In this document: positions 11,990 through 23,469 of the stretch, piece by piece
How the letters are laid out: the number at the start of each line of letters is the position of its first letter
Numbering within the stretch: the first letter of the stretch is position 1
DNA from: Brachionus koreanus
Taxonomy: Eukaryota; Rotifera; Eurotatoria; Ploima; Brachionidae
NCBI GenBank assembly: GCA_016987375.1
Contig: PJRA01000343.1
Location: forward strand, 904,140-968,139
Reading direction: 5' to 3'
Length of the DNA stretch: 64,000 bases
Notes under the pieces: model-generated
The model's database searches: none
Seen by the model: only the letters and a program-made list of their open reading frames with translations
What the model was told of the DNA's origin: nothing
Program-made: the position numbers and the translations under genes

Positions 11990-14900
11990 ATGACAAAAAA
12001 AATTTTTCTAATTTTTATAACATTATTTTTGTGTCCTGATGAATTAAAGAGCAATTATTCCCCTAACAATGTTAAACTAGACATATCATATAGCACAGAG
12101 TTTTATGATTATATGAAAGTCTTGGTCGAGCCTGATAAATCCATTTTATTCTGGTCAAAAAATCAATCCCACATTTTTTTTGAAATACATGTCCGACTTG
12201 ATGGCTGGATTGTTTTTGGTCTCAGTCCAAACGGTTCTTTGAATGGTTCCGATGTAATAATTGCCTGGTTGAATAACAATGGTATAGGATATTTTTCAAG
12301 TAATGCTAAATCTAGAAAGACAAAGTATACTACTTTTTTTTGTTAGATGGTCATATTGCTGATGAAATGAAACTGAATTATGATATAGGCTTTGATTGGA
12401 AATTAATTTATTCAATGCGTAATGATGAAATAACAGTTTTTAAATTAGTTCGTAGAATTAAGTTGTGTAATCAAAATAATAACAAACTCGCATTCAATAA
12501 AAATGGAAATTATATGATTTTTGCTTGGGGAAATTTGGATCAAGAAGTTTATTTTAACAATTCAAATGAGAAATTATTTTTTGATAGTTTTGTTAGCGAA
12601 AATTTTGAAGTAAGTTCTGATTTCTCAATATTTAATTTAATTAAAAATGTCAGTTTATTTATTTTATTAAAAATTATAAATCATTAATGAAAATAAAAAC
12701 TTATGTCAGTTTGATAGTCCATTTTCTTTAATTAATTAAAATGTTTTTCATATTTTCAAAGTGTGAAAGCAATGATTTAAGAATAAAAAAGGAAACTTTT
12801 GGTTCAAAACCAGTCGAAAATTACGAAAATTATGCTGAACTTCAAAAAGATGCTTATCATTTGTATTGGAATATATCAAATGGTTTTCTAATTGCTGAAA
12901 TTCATGTTAAAACAATTGGATGGGTTGGATTTGGTATTAGTCCTGATGGGAAAATGAGAGATTCAGATGTTTTTATCGGATGGGTTAGAGATGGAAAAGT
13001 ATATTATTCGGTAATATATTTGTATTTTCTTTTCTAAACAAGATATATGTTATAGGAACACATGTTTTCCTCAAAAACAAAATCAATTAAATTCATATTC
13101 TTAATCTAAAAGCTAAATTTTAATAAAAATTTATCTTTATCTTTAATAAATAACGTAATCATCCGAATTTAGTCACAAAAGAATCTTTTACATGTTATAA
13201 CAGCGTGTCACTAAAATAGAGTACTCTATTTTAAAGACATGTCATTAAATTCGGAAAATTACGTTATAATAGAATATTATGAGTAAAAAAATTTCTCATC
13301 AAAAAATTGCGTGAATATTAGTTAACGCCGCACTAAAATCTCAAAAAAAAATGATTTAAGTGCCTAAAAAAAATAGCTTTTTTGTTTTTTTTCAAAATAA
13401 AAATTTAAAATTTCGAGATTTAGAGAAGATAGATTTTAAACTTTACTACTTTAAGCCATGAAAATTCTATTTTTTTAAGGCACTAAAACCAAATTTTTGT
13501 CGTTAAAAACATAGATTTGTAATATTTTTTAACTTTTCAAGTAAAATTTTATCCCTAAAATCAGTAAGAATTTCTAGGTTGAATTATAAATAATTGTCTT
13601 TTTTCTACATATTTGGATGAATTAAAATTAAAAACATTCATTGTTGCAACTTTTTTCCATAAAATATTTTTTCTAATAAACAAAAAAAAGACAAAAAATA
13701 GAACATCAATACAATTTAAATTGATTTGTCTTCCTGAAATAAAAAAAGGTTAAGTTTTATTTTAGATAAACAAGCTTTGTTGCAACAAAAAAGTGTGTTG
13801 CACTTTGGTGCAGTATATTTTTGAATGTATTTAACTTTTAATCAAAAAAAGAAAGAATTTTTTTAAATTTGTATTTGAATTTCATAATACAGTTAAAGCT
13901 TTTTAACCCGAAATATCAGGCACCCAAAAAAGGATGGTTCGGATTAATTTTTCCGAATAAACTTTAAAAATTGGAATTAAAAAAAATTAATTACTTGCAG
14001 AGTAGGTCAAAAGTCATAGTCAAGTCTGTACTTCAAGTGTGAATTTTAGATTTAGAAAAAACGTATTTTTTTATTTTAAAAATAGAAAATCAAACAAAAA
14101 TGTCAATTAATAGAAGAGACCATTTAAAAAAAAGAAGTTAAATAAAGTGATCGTATTCTACTCTTTTTTAACATCTAAATTTAAATAAAAATTTTAGATT
14201 AAAGGATAAAATATATATGTTTTTTTTTTAGAAGATGCTGTAAAAATTTATATTTCAGTCAAATATTGAAATATTTTAAATTTTTAATTCGTCTGAATCT
14301 CTTTTAGCTTTAAAACTGTCTATATTATTGAAACTCAGACTTTAACTTTAGCTTAAAATAATTTCAAAGTCAAATTTAAAGTCTGACTTTGACTTCTGAC
14401 CAACTCTGATTACTTGATTGAATTTTAAAAACACTTTTTAAGACTTGAAAACTAATTTAAAATTGATATTGATATAACGTTTTATGAGTCTGATATTTTT
14501 ATCTAATAATTTTTACAGTTAAAAAAGCTTTGATTGTAAATTTTTTTATTTTCAAGTTATTTTTTCAAAAGATTTAGTCAATCTTATAAAATAACGGGTG
14601 TTCAAAAAGTAATGGCCGTTTTTTTTTAAATTAAAAAAAATAATTATGTTCCTCTAATCAAATGACTATAAAATTTTATACGAATGTAACTTAAATTCTA
14701 ATTTAAAAAAATTAATCATCATTTAATTTGAATGTTGTTTATTAATTGAATTAGACCAATGACATTGCCTAAGACCCTTTCATTAAAATGTCTCGGCAAA
14801 ATAATTTTTAGGAAATTAAGTTTTATATATCATCTTATAATAGCTAAATTATTAAAAGTAGAACAAGCTTGTTATTCAAGCTTTTTGAAAAACTTTTTTT

Positions 14901-17900
14901 GTATTTTAATTGAGTATTTAATTACAAAATTGATGAATTTATCTTATTTAATTCAATAGTTATGATCAAATATGCTAAAACACTCGAATTTTTAGCAACA
15001 AAAAAAGTTTACCGTTTTGTTGAATTAAGTAGAATAGAACAGAACAAAAAATTGAATATTTTTATAACTTTTTTCAAAATGATCACTTGACTTTAAAAGT
15101 TCTTTAAATGCAGCATGGTACAACATTCATAGTTGTATAATTGAGAACAATATTCTGGTAAAACTGTGCAAATTTAGCATAATATAAATTAAAACTTTTT
15201 CACTTTTTCTTCTCCCAAATGAAATAAAGTTATTTTATTATTTGCTTTTTGTTCCAAAATTCACAATGCCGATTAATTTAAATATTTATTTAAAAGAAAA
15301 AATTTAATAAAATATTTAAGGATAGATACGTTTATGGTCGTAGATCAATAAATGACATAAACAATGATATTGAGCTGCTGAATGCCTTCGAGTCTAAAGG
15401 CTATACAGTGTTCAAAATAAAACGACCATTGGTTCTATGCGATCCCGATGATCGATCCATTGAGGTAGTTTATTCAAATGAATAGTAATTTGCACTAAAT
15501 TTATTTATTTAGACGGGAACACCTTTTGTAATTTTTCCGTGGCACAATCATGATCCTGTAAACTCATATGAAATTTATTTGAACAATGATAATCAGTCAA
15601 CTCAATTAAATTTTTTCAAAAAAGATGTAAAAATTTATTCTGGTGACAATGAGCATGTTTATACAATCAATTTACACAAAAAAATAATTCCTGTAAATTA
15701 TTTTCAATACTGTCAAGCTTTTCAAATTGCTAAAAATCTAACCAAAAAACATATCTATAAAGTAGTTAAATTGAGTAATTTTAGTTTAATTTAGAAAGCT
15801 AATTTATTTGTTCACAAGTGGTCAATTGAACTACCTCTGATTGATCCTCATTTAATTGCAGCTATAAAGCTTTATGAATGCTCACATGAATATTTATTTA
15901 CTAATGAAGTAAACTGTGATCTAAGCTTGAATTTAGCTTTTTGCAGTGAGTCATCAATAGGCTGGAGTCCAGGCGCAGAGCTAGTTGTCTCCTTTCCGGA
16001 TGACACTGGCTATCCAATTGGCGCAGAAACTGATTATGGTTTTTTCATATTGAATGTTGAATTTATTGACGACGAACAGCCTTTTAGTAATATTTACATA
16101 AATAATTTTTTACTAATTAATTAATTTTTTAATAAATAAGAATTCATTGATAATTTATCTATACATTTTTACTTGACTGATATATTGAGAAAAAATGAAT
16201 TGGGAAGTGTTACTTTGGGTACTGAGTCCGATCCTCTGGGAATATTGATTCCTCCCGGTCTTGACCGCTTTCCTGTCAATACATATTGCTTTAATTCATG
16301 CTTTGAAAATGTGAGATAATTTTAATGAAAATCGCTTTATTTTAAACTTTAATTAGCAGAAATTTGACTACGTTACATTTGTAATGGCTAGGCCGCAAAC
16401 CCGTTTAGCTGGTATTCAAATATTTACCAAAATAATACGAAACAAAACAGATTTTGGTTATTTGCACAAAAGTCTCAATCACAATCACAAGTTACAACAT
16501 TTTTATGAACTAAATCCACGAGTGGTTGTCACTAAAGTAAATACTTAAAATATTACTAATAAAAGTTTAAAAATTAAGTTATAAAAAATTGCAAGTTTAG
16601 GCATTATTCTGCATTCATAAATCGTTTAAATAAACTAAATTTAAATTAAAATTAACCCAGAAAACAAATCCTAATAAAAATCTTAAGCACGACATGTCAA
16701 GTTCTTAATCCAGGACGTTATAGGATCCTAAAAGATTCCAAAAGATTTAAGATTCTTATGCTTTTCTTGAATTTTCTTAACACAAACTTTCTCTAACTTA
16801 TAAGATCTTATAAGATTCAAACCAGTTCTTGATTGACTTTCTTATGAGTTTTAATTAACTGATCCTTTTTAGATCTTAAAAGATCTTATAAGTATGAAAA
16901 ATTTTGTGCTAAGAAAATTTAAGAAAATCATAATAATCTTAAATCTTTTGAAATCTTTCTAGGATCCTTTACCGTCCTGGATTAAGAACTTGACATGTAC
17001 TGCTTAAGATTTTTATTAGGATTTCGTTCCTGGGAAGTTTAACATTGAGTGCTTACTCTAAAAATATGCTTCTGCAATAAATTTTTTACTCAAAAATATT
17101 TTAAAACCTTTTTTCAATGATTTGATCATAAACTTCAATTTGCTCAAATTTAATCAAAATTTGATGCAAAGTTAATTTTTAAAAAAGGGTTTCAAGTATA
17201 TTTACACTAATAACAAGTGTAAATAAGTTAAATTTGATAAATTAAAAAATTGAATTTGAGAAAATTTTTTTAAAATCTACTTTTTGATTTTTTTTTTATT
17301 ATTTGCTAGGATTTTCCCACATATCACAATTAGGTCTGGTATACAATGTATCCCAAGCCTTTCTATAATATTTTAATCAATTAATTTTCTCAAGATATTT
17401 CTAGTATTGAAATTTTTAATATAAGAAATTTGGGTTCAAAAGAATCGTAGTCCCGTAGTATCCATGTGATCTTGTAACCACAGTTAACATTAATCATCTT
17501 CATTATGAAATTAACCGAGTAATGACTAAGTCTATTCAGATGTGAATTTATGTTACTATTTGTTTGGAAATGAATTTGTAAAGCAACAGAATGAATTTGA
17601 AGAAATAAAGATAAATGTTTAGTCAGGCACATTGTCTTACCCGATAAAACTAACAAATATTGTATATTAAATTTTGGCTTCAAATTAGAAGTTTTGAAAA
17701 AAATTCTCGAAAATTTTCCTTTCTAATATTCTTTATCTAAAATCTTGGATTTTGATGTTTAAACGTTTTATTGATCAAGAATGACTTTCTAGTTTTTTCA
17801 TCATAATTGCTGAAAAAACCTTCTTTAATAAGCAAATTATACCTTAATTAAATTTATAGTTTGTAAAAGATATTTTAAAAAATTTTATTTCTATCTTTAA

Positions 17901-18811
17901 CATGTTTTTGGAGCAAAAGAATAATAAATAATAATAATAATTTTAAAATGGGTGAGATGGTGTTAAATGGTGTTAAATGAGTTTACTCTCAATTCTCAAT
18001 CAAAAAGAATTAAGAAAAATTTTGCTTTCCAAAAAATATTGAATATAAATTTTAATTTTAAATCTAATTCTTTTTATTTAATTTAATTTTATTTATTTAA
18101 GAATGACAGTTTAATCACCCAATGTGTTTATTCAACAAAGAATTTAACAAAAATAATTCAAGTAAAAATTAAAAAAATAAAAAATTTGAATAATTTTAAA
18201 ATTAAAAAAAATCAAAGGGTGGATTGGGCCTGAATAAAGAAGTGTGTTTGTATAGTTATTTTTATTATCCGCGTTTAAACAATTTTAAAACATGTAAATC
18301 AATTCCGACATTCAATGACCAGATGCGAGTCTTCAAAAGACTCAGAGAGTTAGTTAAAATATTTTGTTAATATTAAAAATCTAAACCATCTTTTATTTAG
18401 GCAAAATGTTTTAAATTTCACAAATTTTTTTAATAATTCCAAACTAGCTACACTTTATGAAGCGTATGATAGTTTGAATAAAGTTGAAGAATTTAATGAC
18501 AGTCTGCTTCAGAGTTTTTTTTCTATTTATTTATCAAGCAATTTCTTCGCCATATGCGATGTAAGAATTTTCTTTTAAATTTTTTTTTAATTTCTTGATT
18601 TTTATTTTAGGGTTCATTCAACTATGAGTCTCATGAACGTTTGCTGGTGAAAAGTTTTAGCCAAAAAATGGACCAATGTTATTTGAAAATAAATAAACAA
18701 AAGAATATATTGTCTCTATTTACTTCGAAATCAACATATGTAAAGCAAAGTTTTAGTTTTATTTTGTTTTTTCAAAGCGCAATAATTGTTTTAATAAAAA
18801 TATTGCTTTAA
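11990..18811 (+). CDS. DBH/MOXD1-like protein with two DOMON domains; copper ligands absent
   Basis: Twelve exons reconstructed from frame and GT/AG sites: 11990-12299, 12347-12609, 12762-13010, 15321-15464, 15513-15761, 15795-16086, 16141-16310, 16357-16536, 18102-18161, 18218-18348, 18401-18560, 18611-18811. They total 2409 nt and 802 residues, and all phases match. The ATG at 11990 starts a signal peptide (KKIFLIFITLFLCP). Two DOMON domains follow: exons 1-2 (GWIVFGLSPNG) and exons 3-5 (GWVGFGISPDG, YTVFKIKRPLVLCD). The N- and C-terminal halves of a copper type II ascorbate-dependent monooxygenase come next (YCQAFQ, LYEC, WSPGAE, TGYPIG, IPPG, EVCLYSYFYYP). A hydrophobic C-terminus (FFQSAIIVLIKILL) suggests a membrane anchor. 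Family copper ligands are all replaced: the VHH pair by AA (~427-428), the HY His by Glu (~494), HTH by QTR (~573-575), and the EMC Met by Val (~648). Structural cysteines are kept. It is probably a secretory-pathway pseudoenzyme. Introns 3 and 8 carry transposon debris. Confidence 0.82.
13151..13266. repeat. MITE-like foldback element
   Basis: TAACGTAATCATCCGAATTTAG at the left and its near reverse complement TAAATTCGGAAAATTACGTTA at the right bound a 116-bp unit. An inner palindrome, AAAATAGAGTACTCTATTTT, sits at the centre. Terminal TA dinucleotides are compatible with a TA-targeting (Tc1/mariner-type) miniature element. It is inserted in an intron. Confidence 0.6.
14592..14626 (+). mobile_element. 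Mariner-like terminal inverted repeat (single end)
   Basis: The string GGGTGTTCAAAAAGTAATGG followed by CCG and a T tract resembles the outer ends of mariner elements (a GGTnnGTnCAAAAGTAATnGnGG-type consensus known from Hsmar-like families). I find no matching opposite end nearby, so this is probably a truncated or solo end inside intron 3 of the DBH-like gene. Confidence 0.45.
16652..17042. mobile_element. Foldback/MITE element with long inverted arms in a TTAA site
   Basis: Arms of about 105 bp pair: the left starts CCCAGAAAACAAATCC, and the right, read on the minus strand, starts CCCAGGAACGAAATCC. Both continue through CTAATAAAAATCTTAAGCA, CATGTCAAGTTCTTAATCC and CAGGACG. TTAA flanks both sides (16652-16655 and 17039-17042), with four extra bases at the right end. 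TTAA duplication with C-starting ends is the habit of piggyBac-type elements. The surrounding sequence continues an older repeat whose uninterrupted copy lies at about 43003-43190, where a single ATTAACATTG marks the empty site. Confidence 0.72.
17043..17150 (+). repeat. Dispersed repeat, copy 1 (interrupted)
   Basis: AAAAATATGCTTCTGCAATA followed by AATTTTTTACTCAAA and TTTTAAAACC matches the copy at about 43078-43190 almost base for base. The homology resumes left of the foldback insert at 16598-16651 (TCTGCATTCATAAATCGTTT). Its nature is unknown; no coding potential is visible. Confidence 0.6.
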
Positions 18812-18849
18812 AATATAATTTTATGAAAAATATAATTGTTTAATTTTCT

Positions 18850-19205
18850 TCTTTCGATGTCAGAGAAAAAGTTTTGAACAGCAAAAAATTAAAAACCAAT
18901 CTGCAAAATATTAGAAATTTATGGCCATTGTGAATTTTGAACAAAAAAAATATCTAACTTTGGTAGCTTTTTTTCGATTTTAAATTCAGTCGGTAAATTG
19001 TACCATTTGATAAAAATTTGTATTGAATGCAAATTTATTTTCTGCAATTACTCTGCATTTTATCTTTGATAGTTTTTAATAAGTATAGTCCGTTGCACCT
19101 TTACAAAGTTATCAAATAGTTGAATTTGGGTGATAGGGACTTTTTATCAACTGATACAATTAAGAAAGCGAATTTTAGATCTTTAGAAAAAGAGTTTTTT
19201 AGTTT
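18850..19205. repeat. Diverged copy of the 2414-2690 repeat family
   Basis: At 18922 CCATTGTGAATTTTGAACAA matches the flank of the 2365 element. At 19147 TTTTATCAACTGATACAATT and the following GCGAATTTTAGATCTTTAGA read, on the minus strand, like the left arm near 2417-2480 (TTTTTCTAAGGATCG ... TATCAACTGATACA). Similarity is partial, so the boundaries are approximate. Confidence 0.4.
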
Positions 19206-19281
19206 AGTTAACATAAATGTTTGTAGAAATAATCATATCAAATAAAAGATCAAATTTTAATTATTAAACTAGAATTAAAAA

Positions 19282-20043
19282 AATGGCTTTTCTAATCAAA
19301 AATGAAAATTTCTGTTGAAAAGCCATGTTCCCTTGTCAAAATACAACAACAAATATCCTGATTTTGATCTTAAGTAATGAATTTGCAGATCAAATTGTCG
19401 CAACTCAATGTTTTTAGAGATTTATGTATTTTGATCTCAGACCACTTCAAATATTGAAATCAAATCAATTATTCGGTATATTGGTCGGACATTGAATTTT
19501 ATTTTAGATGTTAAATTAATAGCAGAAAGCTGATGTTGCTGAGGTTGTGTGATGATAATTCAACGATTTATACCATATACAGGCATTAGAAAAAAATTTT
19601 CAATGCAATAAAAAAAATATTTATCAAAATTCTATCATCATATAAAATAAAATCAAGTTTGTAATGAACACAAACTTAAATTATGGCTTTTCAAATGAAA
19701 AAAAAAATTCTGTTGAAAAGTCATGTTAAGTGGTCTTGTCAAAATACAACTAAGAATATCCTGTTTTTGATCTTAATTAATAAATTTGCTGATCAAATTG
19801 TTGCAACAGAATATTTTTAGAGATTTATGTGCTTTGATTCCAGACCATTTCAAATATTGAAATCAAGTCAATTACTCGGTATAATGGTTGTACATTGAAT
19901 TTTAAATGTTAAATTAACACTAGAAAGCTGATGTTGTCTGATGAGAATTCATTGAGCTATATCAAAGATACAGGCATTAGAAAAAATTAATCAAAATTCT
20001 ATCATCATATAAAAAAAATCTAGTTTATAATGAACGAAAGCTT
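19282..20043 (+). repeat. Tandem duplication of a ~400-bp unit
   Basis: Unit 1 (19282-19680) and unit 2 (19682-20043) share long blocks in the same order: CTTGTCAAAATACAAC, AATATCCTG, TTTAGAGATTTATGT, CAAATATTGAAATCAA, AGAAAGCTGATGTTG, ACAGGCATTAGAAAAAA and AATTCTATCATCATATAAA. Each unit opens with a short hairpin (ATGGCTTTTC ... GAAAAGCCAT in unit 1). There is no open reading frame, and divergence suggests an old event. It could be a two-copy satellite, a duplicated non-autonomous element or a structured non-coding RNA. Confidence 0.7.
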
Positions 20044-20859
20044 AAAAAAATAAAATCAATATATTAGCTTGGTTAAATAAATATTTGCTTTTTTTTTGTT
20101 TTTCCTAATAAATATTTTCGATGCTGCTAATTTAAATCAAAAAATGTTTCGTTTGGTAACAGACACTTAAATTTTTATTTATGATAAGAAAAAAATACCA
20201 AATAATAAACTAAAGTCGTAAATAGGATAAAATCAATTTTCTTTTTCAAAATAAAAAAAATAAAACACTTAAATTTATAATTTTGTATTCTATAACAGGT
20301 GATCTTCAGATTTAAAATACTAAATAAATTAAAAATACCTTGTCATAGAGTAAGACATATTGTCAATGAGTAAAAACCAGCATGGGAATTTTTTTTGAAT
20401 ATATAGCAATGGTTTTCAATGGCAGAAAATAAAAAAATAAAATTTTGGCTGGAACATACTGGCTTTTCTTTATGTTGAGAAATACTTCTAGATTAAACAA
20501 TGCTTAAGAAATCATTTTTGAATATCAAAAAAACTTCTTGGCTACCTTTGAGTGTTATGTACTTTATGCCATGTGAAACAATGTATTTCAAGTTCTTGTA
20601 TGCAAATTTTCAAAATTCATCTCGAAAAAAAAAAGTTCAATTTTTTAATGTTCATTAAAATGTTCAAAACATTTAAAAAGACAAAATTGCATGAAGTAAA
20701 TAAAAGAAGCACGATAGATGAAAATACTAGGAGCAATACTAGGATTCAATGAAGTCATTGACAATAGATGGAAATAAATAAAAAAACTATAGCGTGCTGA
20801 TATAAAAAGAGAGATATTACAAAATTTGTTGATTTGATTTTTCATTTCTTCCATAAATA

Positions 20860-21178
20860 TGGATACACTTGTTTTCTTATACCAATTTATACTATCCATT
20901 TTATTTAGTTCTTTATATTTCTGGATTAAATCACCTATAATGCGTCTCAATTCAAAGCTAGTTGGACCCAAAGTCGTACAACTTTCTCCATAATTTAAAT
21001 TCCTATTTAATTTAGGTATTCTAGTTAACCATACAGGCATATCATTTTCAAGGTTTGGTCTAATATAGCAAATATAAAGTCTTTTCCATATATCAGTTTC
21101 ACGTGTTTTAAAAGTTTTCTTCAATATACTAAGCTTAAATAGTAAACCATTGTGTGTTACAGGATCGACGAAATTCAA
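20860..21178 (-). pseudogene. Non-LTR retrotransposon reverse transcriptase relic (C-terminal part)
   Basis: The minus-strand translation includes LYICYIRPNLENDMPVW and LRRIIGDLIQKYKELN. These match the post-catalytic region of CR1/L2/jockey-type reverse transcriptases (RLYxxYVRPxLEY...W, RRxRGDLIxTYK). The canonical VQRRATK block between them is lost and the N-terminal catalytic domains are absent. It is a dead, 5'-truncated fragment. Confidence 0.75.
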
Positions 21179-22536
21179 GAATATAATGTCAACTTTTTGT
21201 TTAATTGATATCTTATATGTGCTAAATAGTCGATTGTTTCTAGTTTCTAGATTGATTTAGCTGATAATTTATTAAGAACAAATGTAAACCATCAACACCA
21301 TAACTTTTTTCAGCCATATGACATATAATAAAAATATGACATATGACATATCTTGTGGCAACTTCTTGTTTTCAAATATTTAAAAAAGTTTATTTAAAAT
21401 CCACATTGTTAATTTTTAATTTAAATATTTTTAATTAGATAATGTAAGTCACTAAATTCTTAATGCTTCAAAAATTCCAGCTTTTTCTGATTCCTTTCTC
21501 TATCTGTAGATTTTTTTTTTACTTTTTTTCACTAAGTTTGCTTAGTTCTTAACTGTTTCCAATTTTATATGTAAAATTGAATCTACGAATTTAACAAAAA
21601 ACAAATATAAAAAATTTACTAAAAATTGCCATCTTTTCAAACTATGAAAAAATCTATTTTGAAACAAGTTAATTAAATTTTAATCAAAAAGATTTTAGGG
21701 AAAGTTTTTTTTTCTGTTTTTCATCGAAATAATTGGTATAAGATAGTGTATTTCATATCTTTGCTTTCAAAATTGTCCGAATAGATTTATTTCCAAATAA
21801 ATAATCTGATGTTTTGTCAATATTTTAAACTTCGAATCCATTCAAGTAATTTTGGATGATATAGATGAAATTGTTTAGTTACAGTTATTTTTTTTTGGTT
21901 TTTAAAAATTTAAATTTGGGGAATTTTTTGATTTAAGCAATAATTTTTTATCAACTAAAAATAATTTTTTTATTTTTTTCTGATATCTAACAATACTTGA
22001 GAGAAAAACAAAGCAACAAAAACAACACGTTTTTTAGCTGTTTTTTAATTTTTTTGTGGATATTAATAGAAATATTGAAATAAAAAAAAGATTTACTTAT
22101 GTATTAAATACCTTTTTAACTTATAGTTTATTAGAATTTAATGAATAAATAATTTGTCTCTAGAAAACGTCATTCCAAATTTTTGTTTAAATAAAGCCAA
22201 TAATGTTTATTTGTATGTAAAATTTCAAATAAAAATTCTCAATAATCCAAGCATATCCAGCATTTAAATAAATATCAATGATTGATTTTCATTTTTTGGC
22301 TCATATTTAACTTAATTAATAATTAATTGTTATTAATGACTTAAGACGAAAACTAATAATTAACTTAAAACTAATCTTTAGATTGGAAGGTTAGCTAATA
22401 TTAAAAAAAAATAAAAAGAATTTTCAGAATATGTTATGATCAATTAGTTGAATATAAAATTTCATAAACGTGGAAAAAAAATTTTTGGTTATTATTTCTC
22501 TTCAATTGCAAGCTGCAATTAAAAAATAGATAACAG

Positions 22537-22605
22537 ACTGACTGAAAAGAGCTGCCAAGAGGATCTTTTCCCTCTAAATTATATTTTATAAAATAATAAT
22601 TTTAA
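22537..22605 (+). repeat. Retrotransposon-type 3' tail motif
   Basis: GAGCTGCCAAGAGGATCTTT followed by TCCCTCTAAATTATATTTTA and an ATAATAAT tail. The same block occurs at 51034-51090, and a diverged inverted copy lies at about 37773-37835. The GAGG/CCTC stem plus simple-repeat tail suggests the 3' end of a CR1/L2-like element or a SINE sharing that tail. Confidence 0.5.
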
Positions 22606-23469
22606 GAAAGATATTGCTTTACTTAAGAGAGTACAGAGAAAATTTTTTTTCCATTTATTTATTGTTTTTAATCTAATTTAAAACACTTAAATTTATAAAA
22701 CATATTGATCATGTGTAATATCTTTTATAAAGTATGTAATATAGTTTAAATTATTAAATAATTGTTTAGTTCTAACAATTTATGCATGTCTCGTTCTGAA
22801 AATTGAATCAATAATTATACAATAATTTCGTGTCAAAAAAATAAACTTATGATTAAGATATTATATAAGAATCATGCAAAAGGATTTTTAGCTTTACAGT
22901 TAGTTTAGATTAATTAGAACTAAAGATGTTCAAATATACAGTATTTATAATTGTCACTGTCAAATTTTAAAATATGTCATTTTATAAAATAATTTGTCAA
23001 AATTGTAAAATCTGAAAAAAAAAGAACTTATTTTGCATTTTGACAAATTCATGTTTTCAAGGCTAATCAATAAAAATCCTTTGTCTAATAGACTGATTAA
23101 CACTTCATTTATTTAAATTTTATATAAAACATTAAAAAGTTTTAAAAATAAAATAGATGTTTTGACTAATTAAAAAAAATTAAACATTCAAAAATTTAAA
23201 TCAAATCTTTAATAAAATTGTATTAGTTAAAAAAATTTGCGAAACGATTTTTAGACTTTAAGTAAAATTTAGTTTTTGTTTTTTATTATATAATCTATAA
23301 TGTACATTTTCATTTTTATTAAATAAAAATTTTTTTTATATATTTGGTTTCAACTAGTGTTAAAAAGTAAAAGTTTTTGTTAAAATTAAAATTTGTTAAA
23401 ACAATTCATTTAGAATATAATCCTTAAATAAGGATGTTTTTCATGATCCATGCTTTTCATTTTCTCCTC

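Larger units (their letters stand above)
13011..15320. other. Intron 3 of the DBH-like gene, with transposon debris
   Basis: A 2.3-kb intron with donor GTAATA and acceptor TTTAAG. It contains the foldback element at 13151-13266, a mariner-type terminal repeat at 14592-14626 and, near 15247-15273, an inverted copy of the CATTGTGAATTTTGGAACAA repeat also seen at 2374 and 18922. I see no exon in it. Confidence 0.6.
16537..18101. other. Intron 8 of the DBH-like gene with nested repeats
   Basis: A 1.56-kb intron (GTAAAT...TTTAAG). Its left half holds an old dispersed repeat (about 16598-17150) that is split by the foldback element at 16656-17038. The right part (17390-17683) is somewhat GC-richer and open on the minus strand, but I recognise nothing in it. 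Confidence 0.6.
18812..23469. other. Intergenic interval between the DBH-like gene and the assembly gap
   Basis: No gene is recognised. It contains an element related to the 2414 family (about 18850-19200), the tandem duplication at 19282-20043, an RT relic on the minus strand (20860-21178) and a retrotransposon-type 3' tail (22537-22605). Confidence 0.6.

Noticed and set aside
17390..17683. 97-codon minus-strand frame inside intron 8 of the DBH-like gene
   Set aside because: No recognisable motif, no splice partner, and it is antisense within an intron; perhaps an unreadable transposon relic.
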